Origin: Planctomycetota bacterium
GTDB lineage: Bacteria > Planctomycetota > UBA1135 > GCA-002686595
DNA: 37,779 bases
Direction: 5' to 3'
NCBI GenBank assembly: GCA_029259595.1
Contig: JAJDEW010000140.1
Coordinates: forward strand, 1-37,779
Both the position numbers and the translations under genes were made by a program. Shown piece by piece: positions 10,145-19,198 of this stretch (its first letter is position 1; each line of letters starts with the position of its first letter). The notes under the pieces were generated by a model that was given only the letters and a program-made list of their open reading frames with translations, was not told where the DNA came from and ran no database searches.

Positions 10145-11686
10145 TCAGGGCACGAGCAAGAGCTCGACCGGATTGCTCACGACGATTCCCGTGGACGTGT
10201 CGGGATCGAAGATGATCGCCGCATGCCACAGCGTGAGTCCGGCCAGCACGGGGGGCAGCGCGCCCGGCACGAGAAAGCGCGCCTGCCCGACGCCGAGCCC
10301 ATCCAGCGTCCCGAGTGACGAGGCCAAGGGCAGCGTGTTCAGGTGCAGGGTCGAGTAGCGGAAGTAGCCGTCCGGATTCAGCGGGATCTGGACGCCGAGC
10401 ACGGAGGTCCCCGGTGACGTCCCGGTGATGGAACCCAAGAGCGCCCACGCGAGTCCCGCCAGGCCGGCGTCGGTGCGCACGCTCCAGCGCTGCTCGCCGC
10501 CGAAGCGCACCGGGATCTCGGGAAAAGCCGGCGTCATCCACTCGGCCGGGGTCGTGTTCTCACGCACGCCGAGCGGCCGCGCGAGGTAAGCACCGATGTC
10601 GGCCCGCGAGCCGTCGTCGGAATCGGTGAGACTGGGATCGCCCGCGTCGGTGGTCGGCGAAGTCGAGACGGGGTGGTAGTCGCCTGCAGCGGGAGCCGTG
10701 AAGAGCGGATCGTCGTTGAAGTTTCCAATGCCCGGGGTGGGTTCGGAAACGTCGCACCAACTGACGCTCAGCGCGTTGAAGAGTTCGGCGTTCGTGTTCT
10801 CCCAGATGATCGAATTCGAAGCGTTCACGAAGCCGTGGATGCCGCCGGTCCCCGGTGCGAGTCCGGACGTGCGGTTGGCCGCCACGGTCGAGAAGCGCAG
10901 GCTCAATCCGCCGGCCACGTAGATGCCGCCGCCGTTCGAGGCGTGCAGATCGCTGCAGGCCTCGTTCTCGACGACGAGCGAACGAAAGAGATCGAGCGTG
11001 GCCGACCCGTCGACGTAGATGCCTCCGCCGCGGCCGACGGCGTTCGAGCGGTTGGCCACGATCACGCAGTGCGCGAAGGCCGCCGCCGCCTCGCGCACGA
11101 AGATGCCGCCGCCCTCCCCCTCGACCGCGCGGTTGTCGGCCACGACGCAGTGCTCCAGGGAAGAGCCGCCCCAGAGGCCGCCGCCGTCACCGGTCAGCGC
11201 CTCGTTGTCGTAGATCGACGTACGCCGGATCGTGAAGTTGCCAGCCGCGCCGCCCCCGATGAGACCCGCGTTGCCGTAGATGCGGCAGTCCTCGATACGC
11301 GCGGTCGACGTGAGCTCGTTCAAGAAATCCTGGCCGGAGATCCCACCACCCTGTCGGAAGGGAGCCAGGTTCCGGCCGCCCGTGATGCTGAAGCCGCGCA
11401 GGAGCGAGCCGGGCCCTTCGGCCGCGTGGAAGCGGACCACCGGACCGCCGAGGCCCGTCGCGTCGATCGTGGTGCGAGTCGGGCCGCCGGTGGCGAGCAC
11501 GGTGATGGCCTTACCGGCGAAGTCGATCGTCTGGAGATAGGTGCCAGGGCGAACGAGGACGCGATCCCCGTCGAACGAGGCAGCGATGGCGGCCTGGATG
11601 CTCTCGCCGGGCTGGACGATGCGGTCCTCCGCCCAGGAGAGCGGGGCGAGAAGGGCGAGGAAGAGCGTGGTGGAGGAGAGGCGCAC
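10145..11686 (-). CDS. Secreted right-handed parallel beta-helix protein
   Basis: The 513-residue product begins at GTG 11686, supported by AGGA six bases upstream and by the signal peptide RLSSTTLFLALLAPLSWAED. The early motif IQAAIAASFDGDRVLVRPGTY is the usual opening of pectate-lyase-like parallel beta-helices in planctomycete and other secreted proteins. Regular coils follow, with repeated GGGI/GGGL steps (GGGIYVDGS, GGGIYVAGG, GGGLWGGSS) and N/D-rich turns. Near residue 375 are TDAGDPSLTDSDDGSRADIGAY, a motif common after such helices. The C-terminal 130 residues form a separate beta-rich domain ending in VELLLVP. No catalytic residues can be assigned; a role in glycan binding or surface adhesion is possible. 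It is convergent with the preceding plus-strand gene, 18 bases away. Confidence 0.8.
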   Translation of the reverse strand: MRLSSTTLFLALLAPLSWAEDRIVQPGESIQAAIAASFDGDRVLVRPGTYLQTIDFAGKAITVLATGGPTRTTIDATGLGGPVVRFHAAEGPGSLLRGFSITGGRNLAPFRQGGGISGQDFLNELTSTARIEDCRIYGNAGLIGGGAAGNFTIRRTSIYDNEALTGDGGGLWGGSSLEHCVVADNRAVEGEGGGIFVREAAAAFAHCVIVANRSNAVGRGGGIYVDGSATLDLFRSLVVENEACSDLHASNGGGIYVAGGLSLRFSTVAANRTSGLAPGTGGIHGFVNASNSIIWENTNAELFNALSVSWCDVSEPTPGIGNFNDDPLFTAPAAGDYHPVSTSPTTDAGDPSLTDSDDGSRADIGAYLARPLGVRENTTPAEWMTPAFPEIPVRFGGEQRWSVRTDAGLAGLAWALLGSITGTSPGTSVLGVQIPLNPDGYFRYSTLHLNTLPLASSLGTLDGLGVGQARFLVPGALPPVLAGLTLWHAAIIFDPDTSTGIVVSNPVELLLVP

Positions 11687-11908
11687 GACGAATCCTGGGG
11701 GTGCCCTCCGAGCGGAAGGGCGCTGGCCCGCGTGCGCGCGCGGATCCGCGGCGCAGCGAGCGGACGAAGGGGTACGGAGCGGGAGGAGCGAACCTTGGGG
11801 AAGGCGAGAAGGCACAGTCCTTCCCGCTTCCAGCTTATCCCGGGTCCGACGATCGTGGTGGGGACCAGGTTCCCCGTCGACCTCGTTCGCGCCGGAACGT
11901 GCCCGGCC

Positions 11909-11934
11909 GTGACCGGGAGCGCTCCCGGAGTCAC
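11909..11934 (-). terminator. Perfect GC-rich palindrome after the GreA-fusion gene
   Basis: CGGGAGC-GCTCCCG (11914-11927) is a perfect 14-base palindrome, extended by GTGAC and GTCAC with a two-base bulge. It lies 14 bases after the stop of the GreA-fusion gene. There is no T-tract, so it may be a terminator lacking the tail, an RNA-stability hairpin or a protein-binding site. Confidence 0.4.
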
Positions 11935-11947
11935 GCCAGGAGCCGCT

Positions 11948-14116
11948 TCAGAGCGAAAGAAGTTCGATCTCGAGAACTTCGACCTCGAGCTCGCCCTGCG
12001 GCAGCGTGACCACGGCGCGATCGCCGGGACGCTTGCCGAGGATGCCCTGGGCCAAGGGGGAGCGGTAGGAGATCGTGTCGTCGTCGTCGTCCCAGGGGCC
12101 GAGGATCCGGACCCGATTCTTTTCCTTGGAGCCGACTTCGCGGTAGGCCACGATCGTTCCCGGTGCCACGCGGCCCTCGGGGATCGGCGCGTTCTCGATC
12201 AGCTGCGCATCGCGCACCTCGGCCTCGATGTCCATGGCGCGCGTCGTGAGCGTGCGCTGCTCCTCGATCGCGGCCTCCCACTCGGAGTTTTCCGACAGGT
12301 CGCCGAAGGAGGCGGCCCGTCCGATCGCTTCGGAGTTCTCGGGGATCTTGATGTCGCGCAGGATGCGCAATTCCTCTTCGCGCTTGTCGAGTCCGGCGCG
12401 CGTCGTCCACGTTCCGACCGCCTCCCAGAAGGGGCGCTCGTCACCGCGGAACACGTCGGGGCTCTTCGCGATCGCGATCTTCGTGAACAGCCGGTCGACG
12501 TCGCGCTCGACACCGGTCTCGATCAACGAGGCCAGGCCGCGCAAGGCGTCCAGGCTGGCGCCTTCGAGCAAGCGCTCGAGCAGCGGCGGCTTGCCGCTCT
12601 TCAGGAGCGAGCTCAAGCGCGTACGAGCCCGCGTCATGTGCGGGTCCCCGCTGCCTTGGCGATCCAGATAGACCGCCAGCTGCAGGAGGCACTGCGCGCG
12701 CTGGAGCGGCGGCAGCAGCGAGTCCGGCGGATCCTTTTCGATCACCTCGGACAGCCGGATCAGGACGCTGGGGTTGCGCGTCGTCCGCGTCAGGAGGGCG
12801 ACGTAGTGCTCCTCGAGCTCGGTGCGCTTGCCGGCTGCAACGAGCGAATCGACCAGCGAGCGCGCCATGCCCGGAGCGGCGTGCTGCATGTGCTGCAACG
12901 CCTCCTCGAGCCAATTGTCTCCGACGACCTCGCGCAGGATCTCGATGCAACGCTCCTGCTCGCGGACGCCGGGAACCTTCTGGAAGAGGACCCACAAGGC
13001 GGGCGGCTTGGAGGGATCCGGCGGCGGCGGCGCGGCGGCGGCTTCTTGCAGGAGTTCCGTCAAGAGCTCGGGCGTCGCGCCGCGCTCCTCGCGCAAGAAG
13101 AGCCACGTACCGAGTCGGTGCGGCAAGCTGTGGATGTCCTGGACCGCGAGTTCCTCGAGCGTCTCGAGCGCTGCCTTGCGCATGTCCTCGTCCGCGTCGC
13201 TGCCCGACACGGTGTTCTTCGCGCGGATCAACGCCTGGTTCAGGTTGGCCGCATGCCGCATCTGCTTGCGCAGGCCTTCGGCCGGATCCTCGGCGCTGTC
13301 CAGGAGCCGCACCTGCACGCGCGTAGCGGGTCCGCTGACCTCGTACCAGGCGCTGTTCTCGGCCATCTTGCGCGCCTTCTTCCACCACGTCGTGAAGCGG
13401 CTGCCATCGACGTGCAGCATCTTCATGGCGAGCTTGATTCCGGCGTGGTTCGCGCGCCCGCGATTGCGGCGCAGGATCCACGTGAGGATGTCGAGCGGCT
13501 CCTCCTTGAGGCGTCGCTTCAGCTCGTCGGGATCGAGGATGACCAGGGCGCGCAGGTCGTCCGGCGCGAGCGTCTCGAAGATCTCGATCGTGGTCTGGAA
13601 CGGAAAGCGATCCGTCCGCTCCGTCGCGAAGCGGATCTTCACCTCGCGCGCCTCGTGATCGAGCGATTCGATCACCCCCAAGCCCCAACCCTTGGCGTGA
13701 TACACGGCACGCCCCGGTTCGAGATCGAGCAGGCGCTTGAAGGCCTTCCAGGCGGCGCGCATGTCCGGCTGGTTCTCGCGCAGATCGGAGATCTCGACGA
13801 AGGCTTCCCAGAAGGACTCCGTGCTCCAGGCCTGGCTCGCGGCCGCGAAGAGCGGTGCAGCGAGTTCTCCGGGCGAGCCTCCGAGCAGCATCGTCCTGCC
13901 GAGCAGGTCGGCTGCGGACTGCGGTTGCCCGCTGTCCTTCAGCATTTGCGCGTGCTCTTTGACGAAAGGCACGCAACGGGGGACTTCCTTGCGATGGAAA
14001 GCGGCTTCGACGGCTTCAAGAGCCGGCTCGAGCGGAGCGTCACCGACGACGAGCTCCGACCAAGCATCCTCGAGCGCTTCCCAATCGCCCTTGCGAACGT
14101 GTTTGGCGAGTGTCAT
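11948..14116 (-). CDS. greA: Long transcription elongation factor: helical domain fused to GreA/GreB
   Basis: The 722-residue protein carries at its C-terminus (about 560-722) a complete Gre factor. The coiled coil includes GDLSENSEWEAAIEEQ, whose D and E match the RNA-polymerase-cleavage acidic tip (GDLKEN in E. coli GreA). After it come IPEGRVAPGTIVAYREVG and the FKBP-like end (SYRSPLAQGILGKRPGDRAVV). Gre factors rescue backtracked RNA polymerase by stimulating transcript cleavage. The first 550 residues are mostly helical, with WEALEDAWSELVVG near the start, and a segment near 150-200 (VYHAKGWGLGVIESLDHEAREVKIRF) resembles a small beta-barrel. The size and layout match the GreA-unknown-domain fusion of Chlamydia, of about 715 residues. 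ATG 14116 is chosen because upstream frame is arginine-rich. rlmI ends 68 bases upstream, so co-transcription is likely. Confidence 0.92.
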   Translation of the reverse strand: MTLAKHVRKGDWEALEDAWSELVVGDAPLEPALEAVEAAFHRKEVPRCVPFVKEHAQMLKDSGQPQSAADLLGRTMLLGGSPGELAAPLFAAASQAWSTESFWEAFVEISDLRENQPDMRAAWKAFKRLLDLEPGRAVYHAKGWGLGVIESLDHEAREVKIRFATERTDRFPFQTTIEIFETLAPDDLRALVILDPDELKRRLKEEPLDILTWILRRNRGRANHAGIKLAMKMLHVDGSRFTTWWKKARKMAENSAWYEVSGPATRVQVRLLDSAEDPAEGLRKQMRHAANLNQALIRAKNTVSGSDADEDMRKAALETLEELAVQDIHSLPHRLGTWLFLREERGATPELLTELLQEAAAAPPPPDPSKPPALWVLFQKVPGVREQERCIEILREVVGDNWLEEALQHMQHAAPGMARSLVDSLVAAGKRTELEEHYVALLTRTTRNPSVLIRLSEVIEKDPPDSLLPPLQRAQCLLQLAVYLDRQGSGDPHMTRARTRLSSLLKSGKPPLLERLLEGASLDALRGLASLIETGVERDVDRLFTKIAIAKSPDVFRGDERPFWEAVGTWTTRAGLDKREEELRILRDIKIPENSEAIGRAASFGDLSENSEWEAAIEEQRTLTTRAMDIEAEVRDAQLIENAPIPEGRVAPGTIVAYREVGSKEKNRVRILGPWDDDDDTISYRSPLAQGILGKRPGDRAVVTLPQGELEVEVLEIELLSL

Positions 14117-14184
14117 AGGCTGCAGGCGGCCCCACATCATGCGAAGGTCGCGGGCGTCCCACAACCGAGGGCTTGCAGAAGCTC

Positions 14185-15372
14185 TCAATCGGCGAGGGCG
14201 AGCAGGGCTCCCTTGAGGTACCGGGAGCGCGGCCAATCGGGCCGTTGGGGATGGTCCGGGGCCGCCCCCAGGATCTCGAGCAAGCGCACCTCACGCCCGG
14301 CACGACGGGCCGCACCGAAGACGATGCCGAGGAATCCGGGCAGGTCCAGGGCGCCCGAACAGGAGAAGGTCGCGAGCAGGCCTCCCGGTGCCAGGGCCCC
14401 CAGGGCGAGGGCGTTCCAGTCGCCGTACTTTTTCTTCCCGAGCTCGAGCGAGGAGCGGTTCGGAATCAGTTTGTGTGGGTCCAGAACGACCAGCTCCGGC
14501 CGCGGCCCGCGCTCGGAAGCGACCTCGCGCAGCACGTCGAAGCCGTCCGCGTGGCGCCATTCGACGTCGAGCCCGTTCTCCTCCCCGGCCCGTCGGGCGC
14601 GCTCCAGGGCCACTTCGTCGAGATCGACCGCTCGAACGCGACGAGCCCCGGCCCGCGCGGCGGACAGGGCGAAGCCGCCCGCGTTGCAGCACAGGTCGAG
14701 GACGTCCTTGCCGGCCGCGAAGCTCGCGATCCGCTGACGGTTGTCGCGCTGGTCGCAGAACCAGCCCGTTTTATGGCCGGTTCCAGGCACGACGGGATAG
14801 CGCAGGCCGTGCTCTTCGATCCAGACCTCCCGCGGGGCAGGTCCGGCCGGCGGGGCCTCGAAGCCCTCGGAACGGGCGGCCGAGGGGGGCACGCGCGCGA
14901 CGATCTCGGCCCCGGGGAAGATCCGGCCGAGGGCGGTCTCGAGCACCTCCCGCGCGCGCCAGAAGCCCAGGGCGTGGTATTCACAGACCAACGTGTCGGC
15001 GAAGCGGTCCACCACCAGGCCGGGGAGGTCGTCGCCCTCCGCATGGGCCACCCGGTAGGCGTTGGTGACCGCCGCGAGCCCGAGCCCCCGGCGCCGCAGG
15101 TTGTCGGCGGCGCGCAGCCGGGCCTCGAAGAAGCGCTCCGGCCGGTCGAGGTCGCCGCGCCGCCCCTCCGCCACGAGCCGCAGGCGGATGTCCGAGCGAC
15201 CGTTGTAAAAGGCATGCCCGAGGAAGCGGCGCGAGGCGTCGAGCACCTCGACCAGGGCGCCGTCCTCGACGCGCTCCTCGAGCGCGGCCACGTTGCGGGC
15301 GTAGATCCACGGCCCCCGTGTGGGCTCGTTCGTGATCAGGCGGACGGAAGGATAGAGACGTGCGCGGGCCAT
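14185..15372 (-). CDS. rlmI: 23S rRNA cytosine-C5 methyltransferase, RlmI family
   Basis: The 395-residue protein has an N-terminal PUA-like RNA-binding domain (about 1-75), a middle beta-rich domain (GLAAVTNAYRVAHAEGDDLPGLVVDRF) and a SAM-binding methyltransferase domain. Visible signatures are VVPGTGHKTGWFCDQRDNR, VLDLCCNAGGFALSAARAGA (motif I), VVLDPHKLIPNRSSLE (motif IV; family members usually read DPPKF, so P to H here) and TFSCSGAL, which holds the catalytic cysteine. E. coli RlmI makes m5C1962 in 23S rRNA; the same target is inferred. The ATG at 15372 is preceded 9 bases earlier by a -10-like TAGGAT (15387-15382) and no Shine-Dalgarno. A divergent gene begins 104 bases away. Confidence 0.88.
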   Translation of the reverse strand: MARARLYPSVRLITNEPTRGPWIYARNVAALEERVEDGALVEVLDASRRFLGHAFYNGRSDIRLRLVAEGRRGDLDRPERFFEARLRAADNLRRRGLGLAAVTNAYRVAHAEGDDLPGLVVDRFADTLVCEYHALGFWRAREVLETALGRIFPGAEIVARVPPSAARSEGFEAPPAGPAPREVWIEEHGLRYPVVPGTGHKTGWFCDQRDNRQRIASFAAGKDVLDLCCNAGGFALSAARAGARRVRAVDLDEVALERARRAGEENGLDVEWRHADGFDVLREVASERGPRPELVVLDPHKLIPNRSSLELGKKKYGDWNALALGALAPGGLLATFSCSGALDLPGFLGIVFGAARRAGREVRLLEILGAAPDHPQRPDWPRSRYLKGALLALAD

Positions 15373-15476
15373 GGGCGGCGCATCCTACGGCTTGGACGAA
15401 GGGCGCCCAGAGCAAAGGTGACGGCACTCGCCAGCGGCGCTATCGACTCGGCCCTTGGCTCCGTATCCTCCCCCTC
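15373..15476. promoter_or_regulatory. Divergent promoter region between rlmI and the amidohydrolase-like gene
   Basis: On the minus strand TAGGAT (15387-15382) sits 9 bases before the rlmI ATG. On the plus strand TATCCT (15464-15469) sits 7 bases before the ATG at 15477. No strong -35 box is seen for either. Both arrangements would give leaderless or nearly leaderless mRNAs. Confidence 0.4.
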
Positions 15477-17735
15477 ATGATGCAAGCGCGCACGCGAAAG
15501 CCCCGTGGGATCCGCTTCGGCGGACCGGTCCTCGCCCTCGGACTCCTCGTCGCCTCGACCCCGGGCGCCGTGACCCAGGAAGCCCCGACCCAAACCACCC
15601 CCTCGGCGTCTTCGCCCGAAGTGGCCGCCGCGCGCGTGGCGCCCGCCGCGGAGGGGCCGCGGGTGGCCTTCGTGGGGGCCACGATCCATACCATGACCGG
15701 GGGAAGCGGTGCGGGGACGGACGCGGTGGAGACCCTCGTCGGCGCCACGCTCCTGATCCGTGGTGACCGCATCGAGGCGGTCGGGATCGACCTCGAGCTC
15801 CCGGCCGGCACCGAGCGCTACGACGTCAGCGGCCTGCACATCGTGCCCGGGCTGATCGACGGCATGGTCTCCTTCACGAAGGCCCACGACGAGCTCTTCA
15901 TCGCCAATGGCATCACGGTGGTGCGGGACATGGGCGGGGAGCGGACACCGCTGTTGCTCGCCCGTCGTCGGGAGGCGCGCGACCGCGCTCCCGGACCGCT
16001 GCTGTTGACGGCGGGCGCGCTCGTCGGCGGGGATCCGCCGAGCACGGCCGAAGCGATCGTCCTGCGCAACCCGGACGCGGCCGAAGCGCTCCTGCCCTAC
16101 CTGGTCGACGACGAAGTCGACTTCTTCTCGATCTTCAAGGACCTCGACCTGGCCACCTGGCAGCGGGTGATCAAGCTGGCCCACGACTGGAAGCTCGAGG
16201 TCTGGGGACCGGTACCCGATGCCGTCGACTTCCAGGGCGCGATCCGCGCCGGCCAGGACGGCATCATCTATCTCGATCGCATGCTGCCGGCGGCCGAGGG
16301 CGTCGACTGGCGCAACGTGCAGCCCGCGGCCTTCCGCCCGTCGATCCAGCTCCTGGCGAACAACGAGACGGCGCTCGTACCGGCGCTGTTCGCGAACGCC
16401 GTGCGCCTGCGGGACCAGAGCGCTGACAGCAACTTGCCGGTGCTTCTGCGGCTGCTGTCCCCTTCCATCGAGAACTGGTGGATGGGCGAGCTGAAGACGC
16501 GCCTCGCGGTCTGGGAGCAACAGCCGAGCTCGCGCACCGTCGGGAAGCTCGTCGTCGACAAGCAGCGCGCGCTCGTGAAGGCGATGTTCGACGCCGGCGT
16601 CCGCCTGCTACCGGGCTCGGCCGCTCCGAATCCGTGGCTGTTTCCGGGGCAAGCCCTGATCAGCGAGCTCGGCGAGTGGGAGAACGCTGGGATCCCTTCG
16701 ATCGAAGCCCTGCGCGCGGCGACCGCCGGCGCGGCGGACATCCTCGGCGTGTCGGAAGATCACGGCCGCCTGCGAGCCGGCTGCTACGCCGACTTCCTCT
16801 GCGTGAAGAACGATCCGCGCGAAGGCGTCGTGAACCTCTTGACGCCGGCCTGGGTCGGCGTACGCGGCCGGCTCTTCGACGAAGCCGGTATCGAGGACCT
16901 GTACCAGACCGTCGACAGCGAGCAGTCCCGCGCGCGCAAGGTGCTGCTGGAACCGCTCCAGATCGAGCCGCCCGAAGCGCCGGAAGGCACGGTCGTGCTC
17001 GAAGGCCTGGTCGAGACGTACGCGCTCGGCCAGAAGGTCGCCGGCGAACGCTTTCAGGTCGTCCGTCTGCCGGACGGTCGCGTCAGCTACTGCGGACGCA
17101 AGCGGACGCCCGCCACCGGCGACACGAAGGAGGGCGAGTTGCTCGTCACGCAGACCGTCAAGGACGGCCGTCTCGACGAATTCCGGGTCGAGGTCCGCGT
17201 CGCCGACGGAGGCACGCTCAGCTGCGACGGCCTGTGGACCGCCAACAAGCTGCAGCTGCACCGCGAGACGAACGGCTTGTTTCTCGCGAACAACAGCACG
17301 AACGAGCGACCGGTCTGCCTGGACGTCGGCAGCGTGACGAGCTTGTTCGTCCTGGGACAGCAGAAGCTCGAGCGGCCCTTCCCCGTGCTCTCGTTCCACG
17401 AGTCGCTCGATTTCGAGATGGGCAACTGGGCGATGGAACTCGACGACCGCGGCAACCACCAGGTCCGCACGCACATGGGTCGCATGGCCTTCAACTTCGA
17501 CGACCAGGGCGCTCCCAGCCAGTGGGTCCTCCAGATCGGCCAGAGCCAGGTCCAGAGCCAACTCACGAACGCCGAGGCCTTCGGCGGAGCCGGCTACCCC
17601 CTGCCCGAATGGAAGCGCGCGATCGTCCGTGCGGCCGAGTCCGCCGCGTCGGTGGATGGCCCGGACCCCGCCGAGGCAGAGCCGCCCGACGCCCCCGAGG
17701 ACGACGCCCCCGAGGACGACGGCTACGAACACTGA
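15477..17735 (+). CDS. Secreted amidohydrolase-superfamily protein, predicted inactive
   Basis: The 752-residue protein starts at tandem ATGs (15477, 15480) followed by a signal peptide (GGPVLALGLLVASTPGAVTQ). Residues 55-475 follow the layout of imidazolonepropionase-like amidohydrolases (ATIHTMTGG, LLIRGDRIEAVG, HIVPGLIDG, ATAGAADILGVSEDHGRLRAGCYADFL). The metal ligands appear lost. The usual HxH after PGLID is M130-V-S132; the strand with the third histidine reads KLEVWGP; the IEHG region reads IIYLDRM; and the GTD region reads LLPGSAAPNPW. A lysine in FSIFKDL may match the usual carboxylated lysine. About 250 residues of unknown beta-rich domain follow (from PEGTVVLEGLVETYALG), then a Pro/Glu/Asp-rich tail. 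It may be a binding or structural protein. A hairpin lies about 70 bases downstream. Confidence 0.8.
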   Translation: MMQARTRKPRGIRFGGPVLALGLLVASTPGAVTQEAPTQTTPSASSPEVAAARVAPAAEGPRVAFVGATIHTMTGGSGAGTDAVETLVGATLLIRGDRIEAVGIDLELPAGTERYDVSGLHIVPGLIDGMVSFTKAHDELFIANGITVVRDMGGERTPLLLARRREARDRAPGPLLLTAGALVGGDPPSTAEAIVLRNPDAAEALLPYLVDDEVDFFSIFKDLDLATWQRVIKLAHDWKLEVWGPVPDAVDFQGAIRAGQDGIIYLDRMLPAAEGVDWRNVQPAAFRPSIQLLANNETALVPALFANAVRLRDQSADSNLPVLLRLLSPSIENWWMGELKTRLAVWEQQPSSRTVGKLVVDKQRALVKAMFDAGVRLLPGSAAPNPWLFPGQALISELGEWENAGIPSIEALRAATAGAADILGVSEDHGRLRAGCYADFLCVKNDPREGVVNLLTPAWVGVRGRLFDEAGIEDLYQTVDSEQSRARKVLLEPLQIEPPEAPEGTVVLEGLVETYALGQKVAGERFQVVRLPDGRVSYCGRKRTPATGDTKEGELLVTQTVKDGRLDEFRVEVRVADGGTLSCDGLWTANKLQLHRETNGLFLANNSTNERPVCLDVGSVTSLFVLGQQKLERPFPVLSFHESLDFEMGNWAMELDDRGNHQVRTHMGRMAFNFDDQGAPSQWVLQIGQSQVQSQLTNAEAFGGAGYPLPEWKRAIVRAAESAASVDGPDPAEAEPPDAPEDDAPEDDGYEH

Positions 17736-17806
17736 ACCACCCCTGCCAGCGGGACTGAGAAGCATGAGTGGGGATCCCGCGTTGGGAGCCCGATCGAAAT
17801 CCCAGC

Positions 17807-17830
17807 GGAAAGGCTGCAACCGGCCTTTCC
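17807..17830 (+). terminator. Hairpin downstream of the amidohydrolase-like gene
   Basis: GGAAAGGC, loop TGCAACCG, GCCTTTCC form an 8-pair stem about 70 bases after the stop at 17735. No T-run follows, so termination is possible but unproven. Confidence 0.35.
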
Positions 17831-17974
17831 GGCGCTCGTCCTCGAAGCCTGGGCCCCTCGCTGCCCGCGAGCACTCCGAGCTCTCGTCCGTGCCAGCACT
17901 TGGGAGTTCGGGTGCACCACGGAAGCGGATCAGTCCCTAGAATCCGGCGCGCCACCGCTGTGGTGTGCGAGGCG

Positions 17975-19198
17975 ATGACCGATCCCACCCACGAATTCGA
18001 GCCTGCCGGGCTCGCTGCTCCCTCGCCCGCACCGGAGCCCGTGGCGCAGCCCGGGGAATTCGCCCCGCTCCTGATCGGTTCGCTGCGGGTCGATCCGCCC
18101 GTCGTCCTGGCGCCGATGGCGGGGGTGACGAACTACCCCTTCCGCACGCTCTGCCGGGAGTTCGGCGCCGGGCTCTACGTGTCGGAGATGATCACGGCCC
18201 GGGCCTATCTGTACGGCAATCGACTCACGCGCTTGCTGGCGAGTTCGCGCCCCGACGAGAGTCCGCGCTCCGTGCAGATCTACGGCGCGGATCCGATCGA
18301 CGTGCACGAGATGGCGCGCCAGCTCGTGGACGAGGGCGTCCAGCACATCGACATGAACTTCGGTTGCCCCGTGCCGAAGGTGACGCGCACCGGCGGGGGA
18401 GCCGCCGTGCCCGTCAAGCCGCGTCTGCTCGCGCGCATCGTGCGGGCCGCGGTGCACGGAGCGGGCGACGTGCCCGTGACGATCAAGGTCCGCAAGGGGA
18501 TCGACGAAGGCATCGAGACCTACCTCGACGCGGGGCGCGTGGCCGAGGACGAAGGCGTGCGGGCGATCGGTCTGCACGCGCGGACGGCCGCCGAGCTGTA
18601 TTCCGGAGCAGCGGACTGGGGGGCGATCGCGCGGCTCGTCGAGCACGTCTCGTTGCCGGTGCTCGGAAACGGTGACATCTGGGAGGCGGGGGACGCGCTG
18701 CGCATGATGCGCTCGACCGGCTGTGCCGGCGTGATCGTCGGGCGCGGCTGTCTCGGCCGCCCGTGGCTCTTCCGTGAGCTGGCCCAGGCCTTCCGGGGCG
18801 AGTCCCCGGACCCGCCGCCGAACTTCGGGGAGATCGTCGCGATCATCGAGCGTCACGCCCGGCTCTTGACGAGCTTCTTCGACGCGACCTTCGGGATCCG
18901 GCAGATGCGCAAGTGGTGCACCTGGTACACGATCGGCTTCCCCGGTTCGGCCAAGGCGCGGGCCGAATTGGTGCGGATCGATTCGATCGACGAGATGCTG
19001 GCCATCCTCCGCCGTTTGGATCCGGCCCTTCCGTTTCCGGCCGCGGCCATGCGGGCCCACCGCGGCAAGGGCGGACGCAAGCAGAAGGTGACGCTCCCGC
19101 ACGGCTATCTCGACCAGCGCGACGACGACACGCCGCCGCGGACTCCGCACGGGCCGGCCGAGCTGGCGGCTTTCGAGAGGTCGCTCTCGGGTGGCTGA
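17975..19198 (+). CDS. dus: tRNA-dihydrouridine synthase (Dus family, DusB-like)
   Basis: The enzyme uses FMN and NADPH to reduce uridines in the D-loop or elsewhere in tRNA. The 407-residue protein has the TIM-barrel start VVLAPMAGVTNYPFRTLCREFGA, HIDMNFGCPVPKVTRTGGG with the catalytic cysteine at about residue 131, VTIKVRKGID, GLHARTAAELYSG, VLGNGDIWEAGDALRMM and GVIVGRGCLGRPWLF. The helical C-terminal domain follows, then a basic/low-complexity tail of about 50 residues. It is longer than the usual 320-350 because of extra residues at both ends. The start ATG 17975 is chosen because upstream frame reads as non-coding. It overlaps the next gene by 8 bases, which implies coupling. The uridine modified is not known. 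Confidence 0.92.
   Translation: MTDPTHEFEPAGLAAPSPAPEPVAQPGEFAPLLIGSLRVDPPVVLAPMAGVTNYPFRTLCREFGAGLYVSEMITARAYLYGNRLTRLLASSRPDESPRSVQIYGADPIDVHEMARQLVDEGVQHIDMNFGCPVPKVTRTGGGAAVPVKPRLLARIVRAAVHGAGDVPVTIKVRKGIDEGIETYLDAGRVAEDEGVRAIGLHARTAAELYSGAADWGAIARLVEHVSLPVLGNGDIWEAGDALRMMRSTGCAGVIVGRGCLGRPWLFRELAQAFRGESPDPPPNFGEIVAIIERHARLLTSFFDATFGIRQMRKWCTWYTIGFPGSAKARAELVRIDSIDEMLAILRRLDPALPFPAAAMRAHRGKGGRKQKVTLPHGYLDQRDDDTPPRTPHGPAELAAFERSLSGG

Noticed and set aside
10673..14737. A 1354-codon open frame on the plus strand
   Set aside because: It is antisense to the beta-helix, greA and rlmI genes and has a composition rich in Arg, Gly, Asp and Glu with no motifs. In GC-rich DNA the complementary strand of real genes often stays open.
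17764..17940. Possible short gene starting ATGAGTGGGGATCCC before dus
   Set aside because: Basic, low-complexity translation and overlap with the hairpin at 17807-17830; no coding signal.
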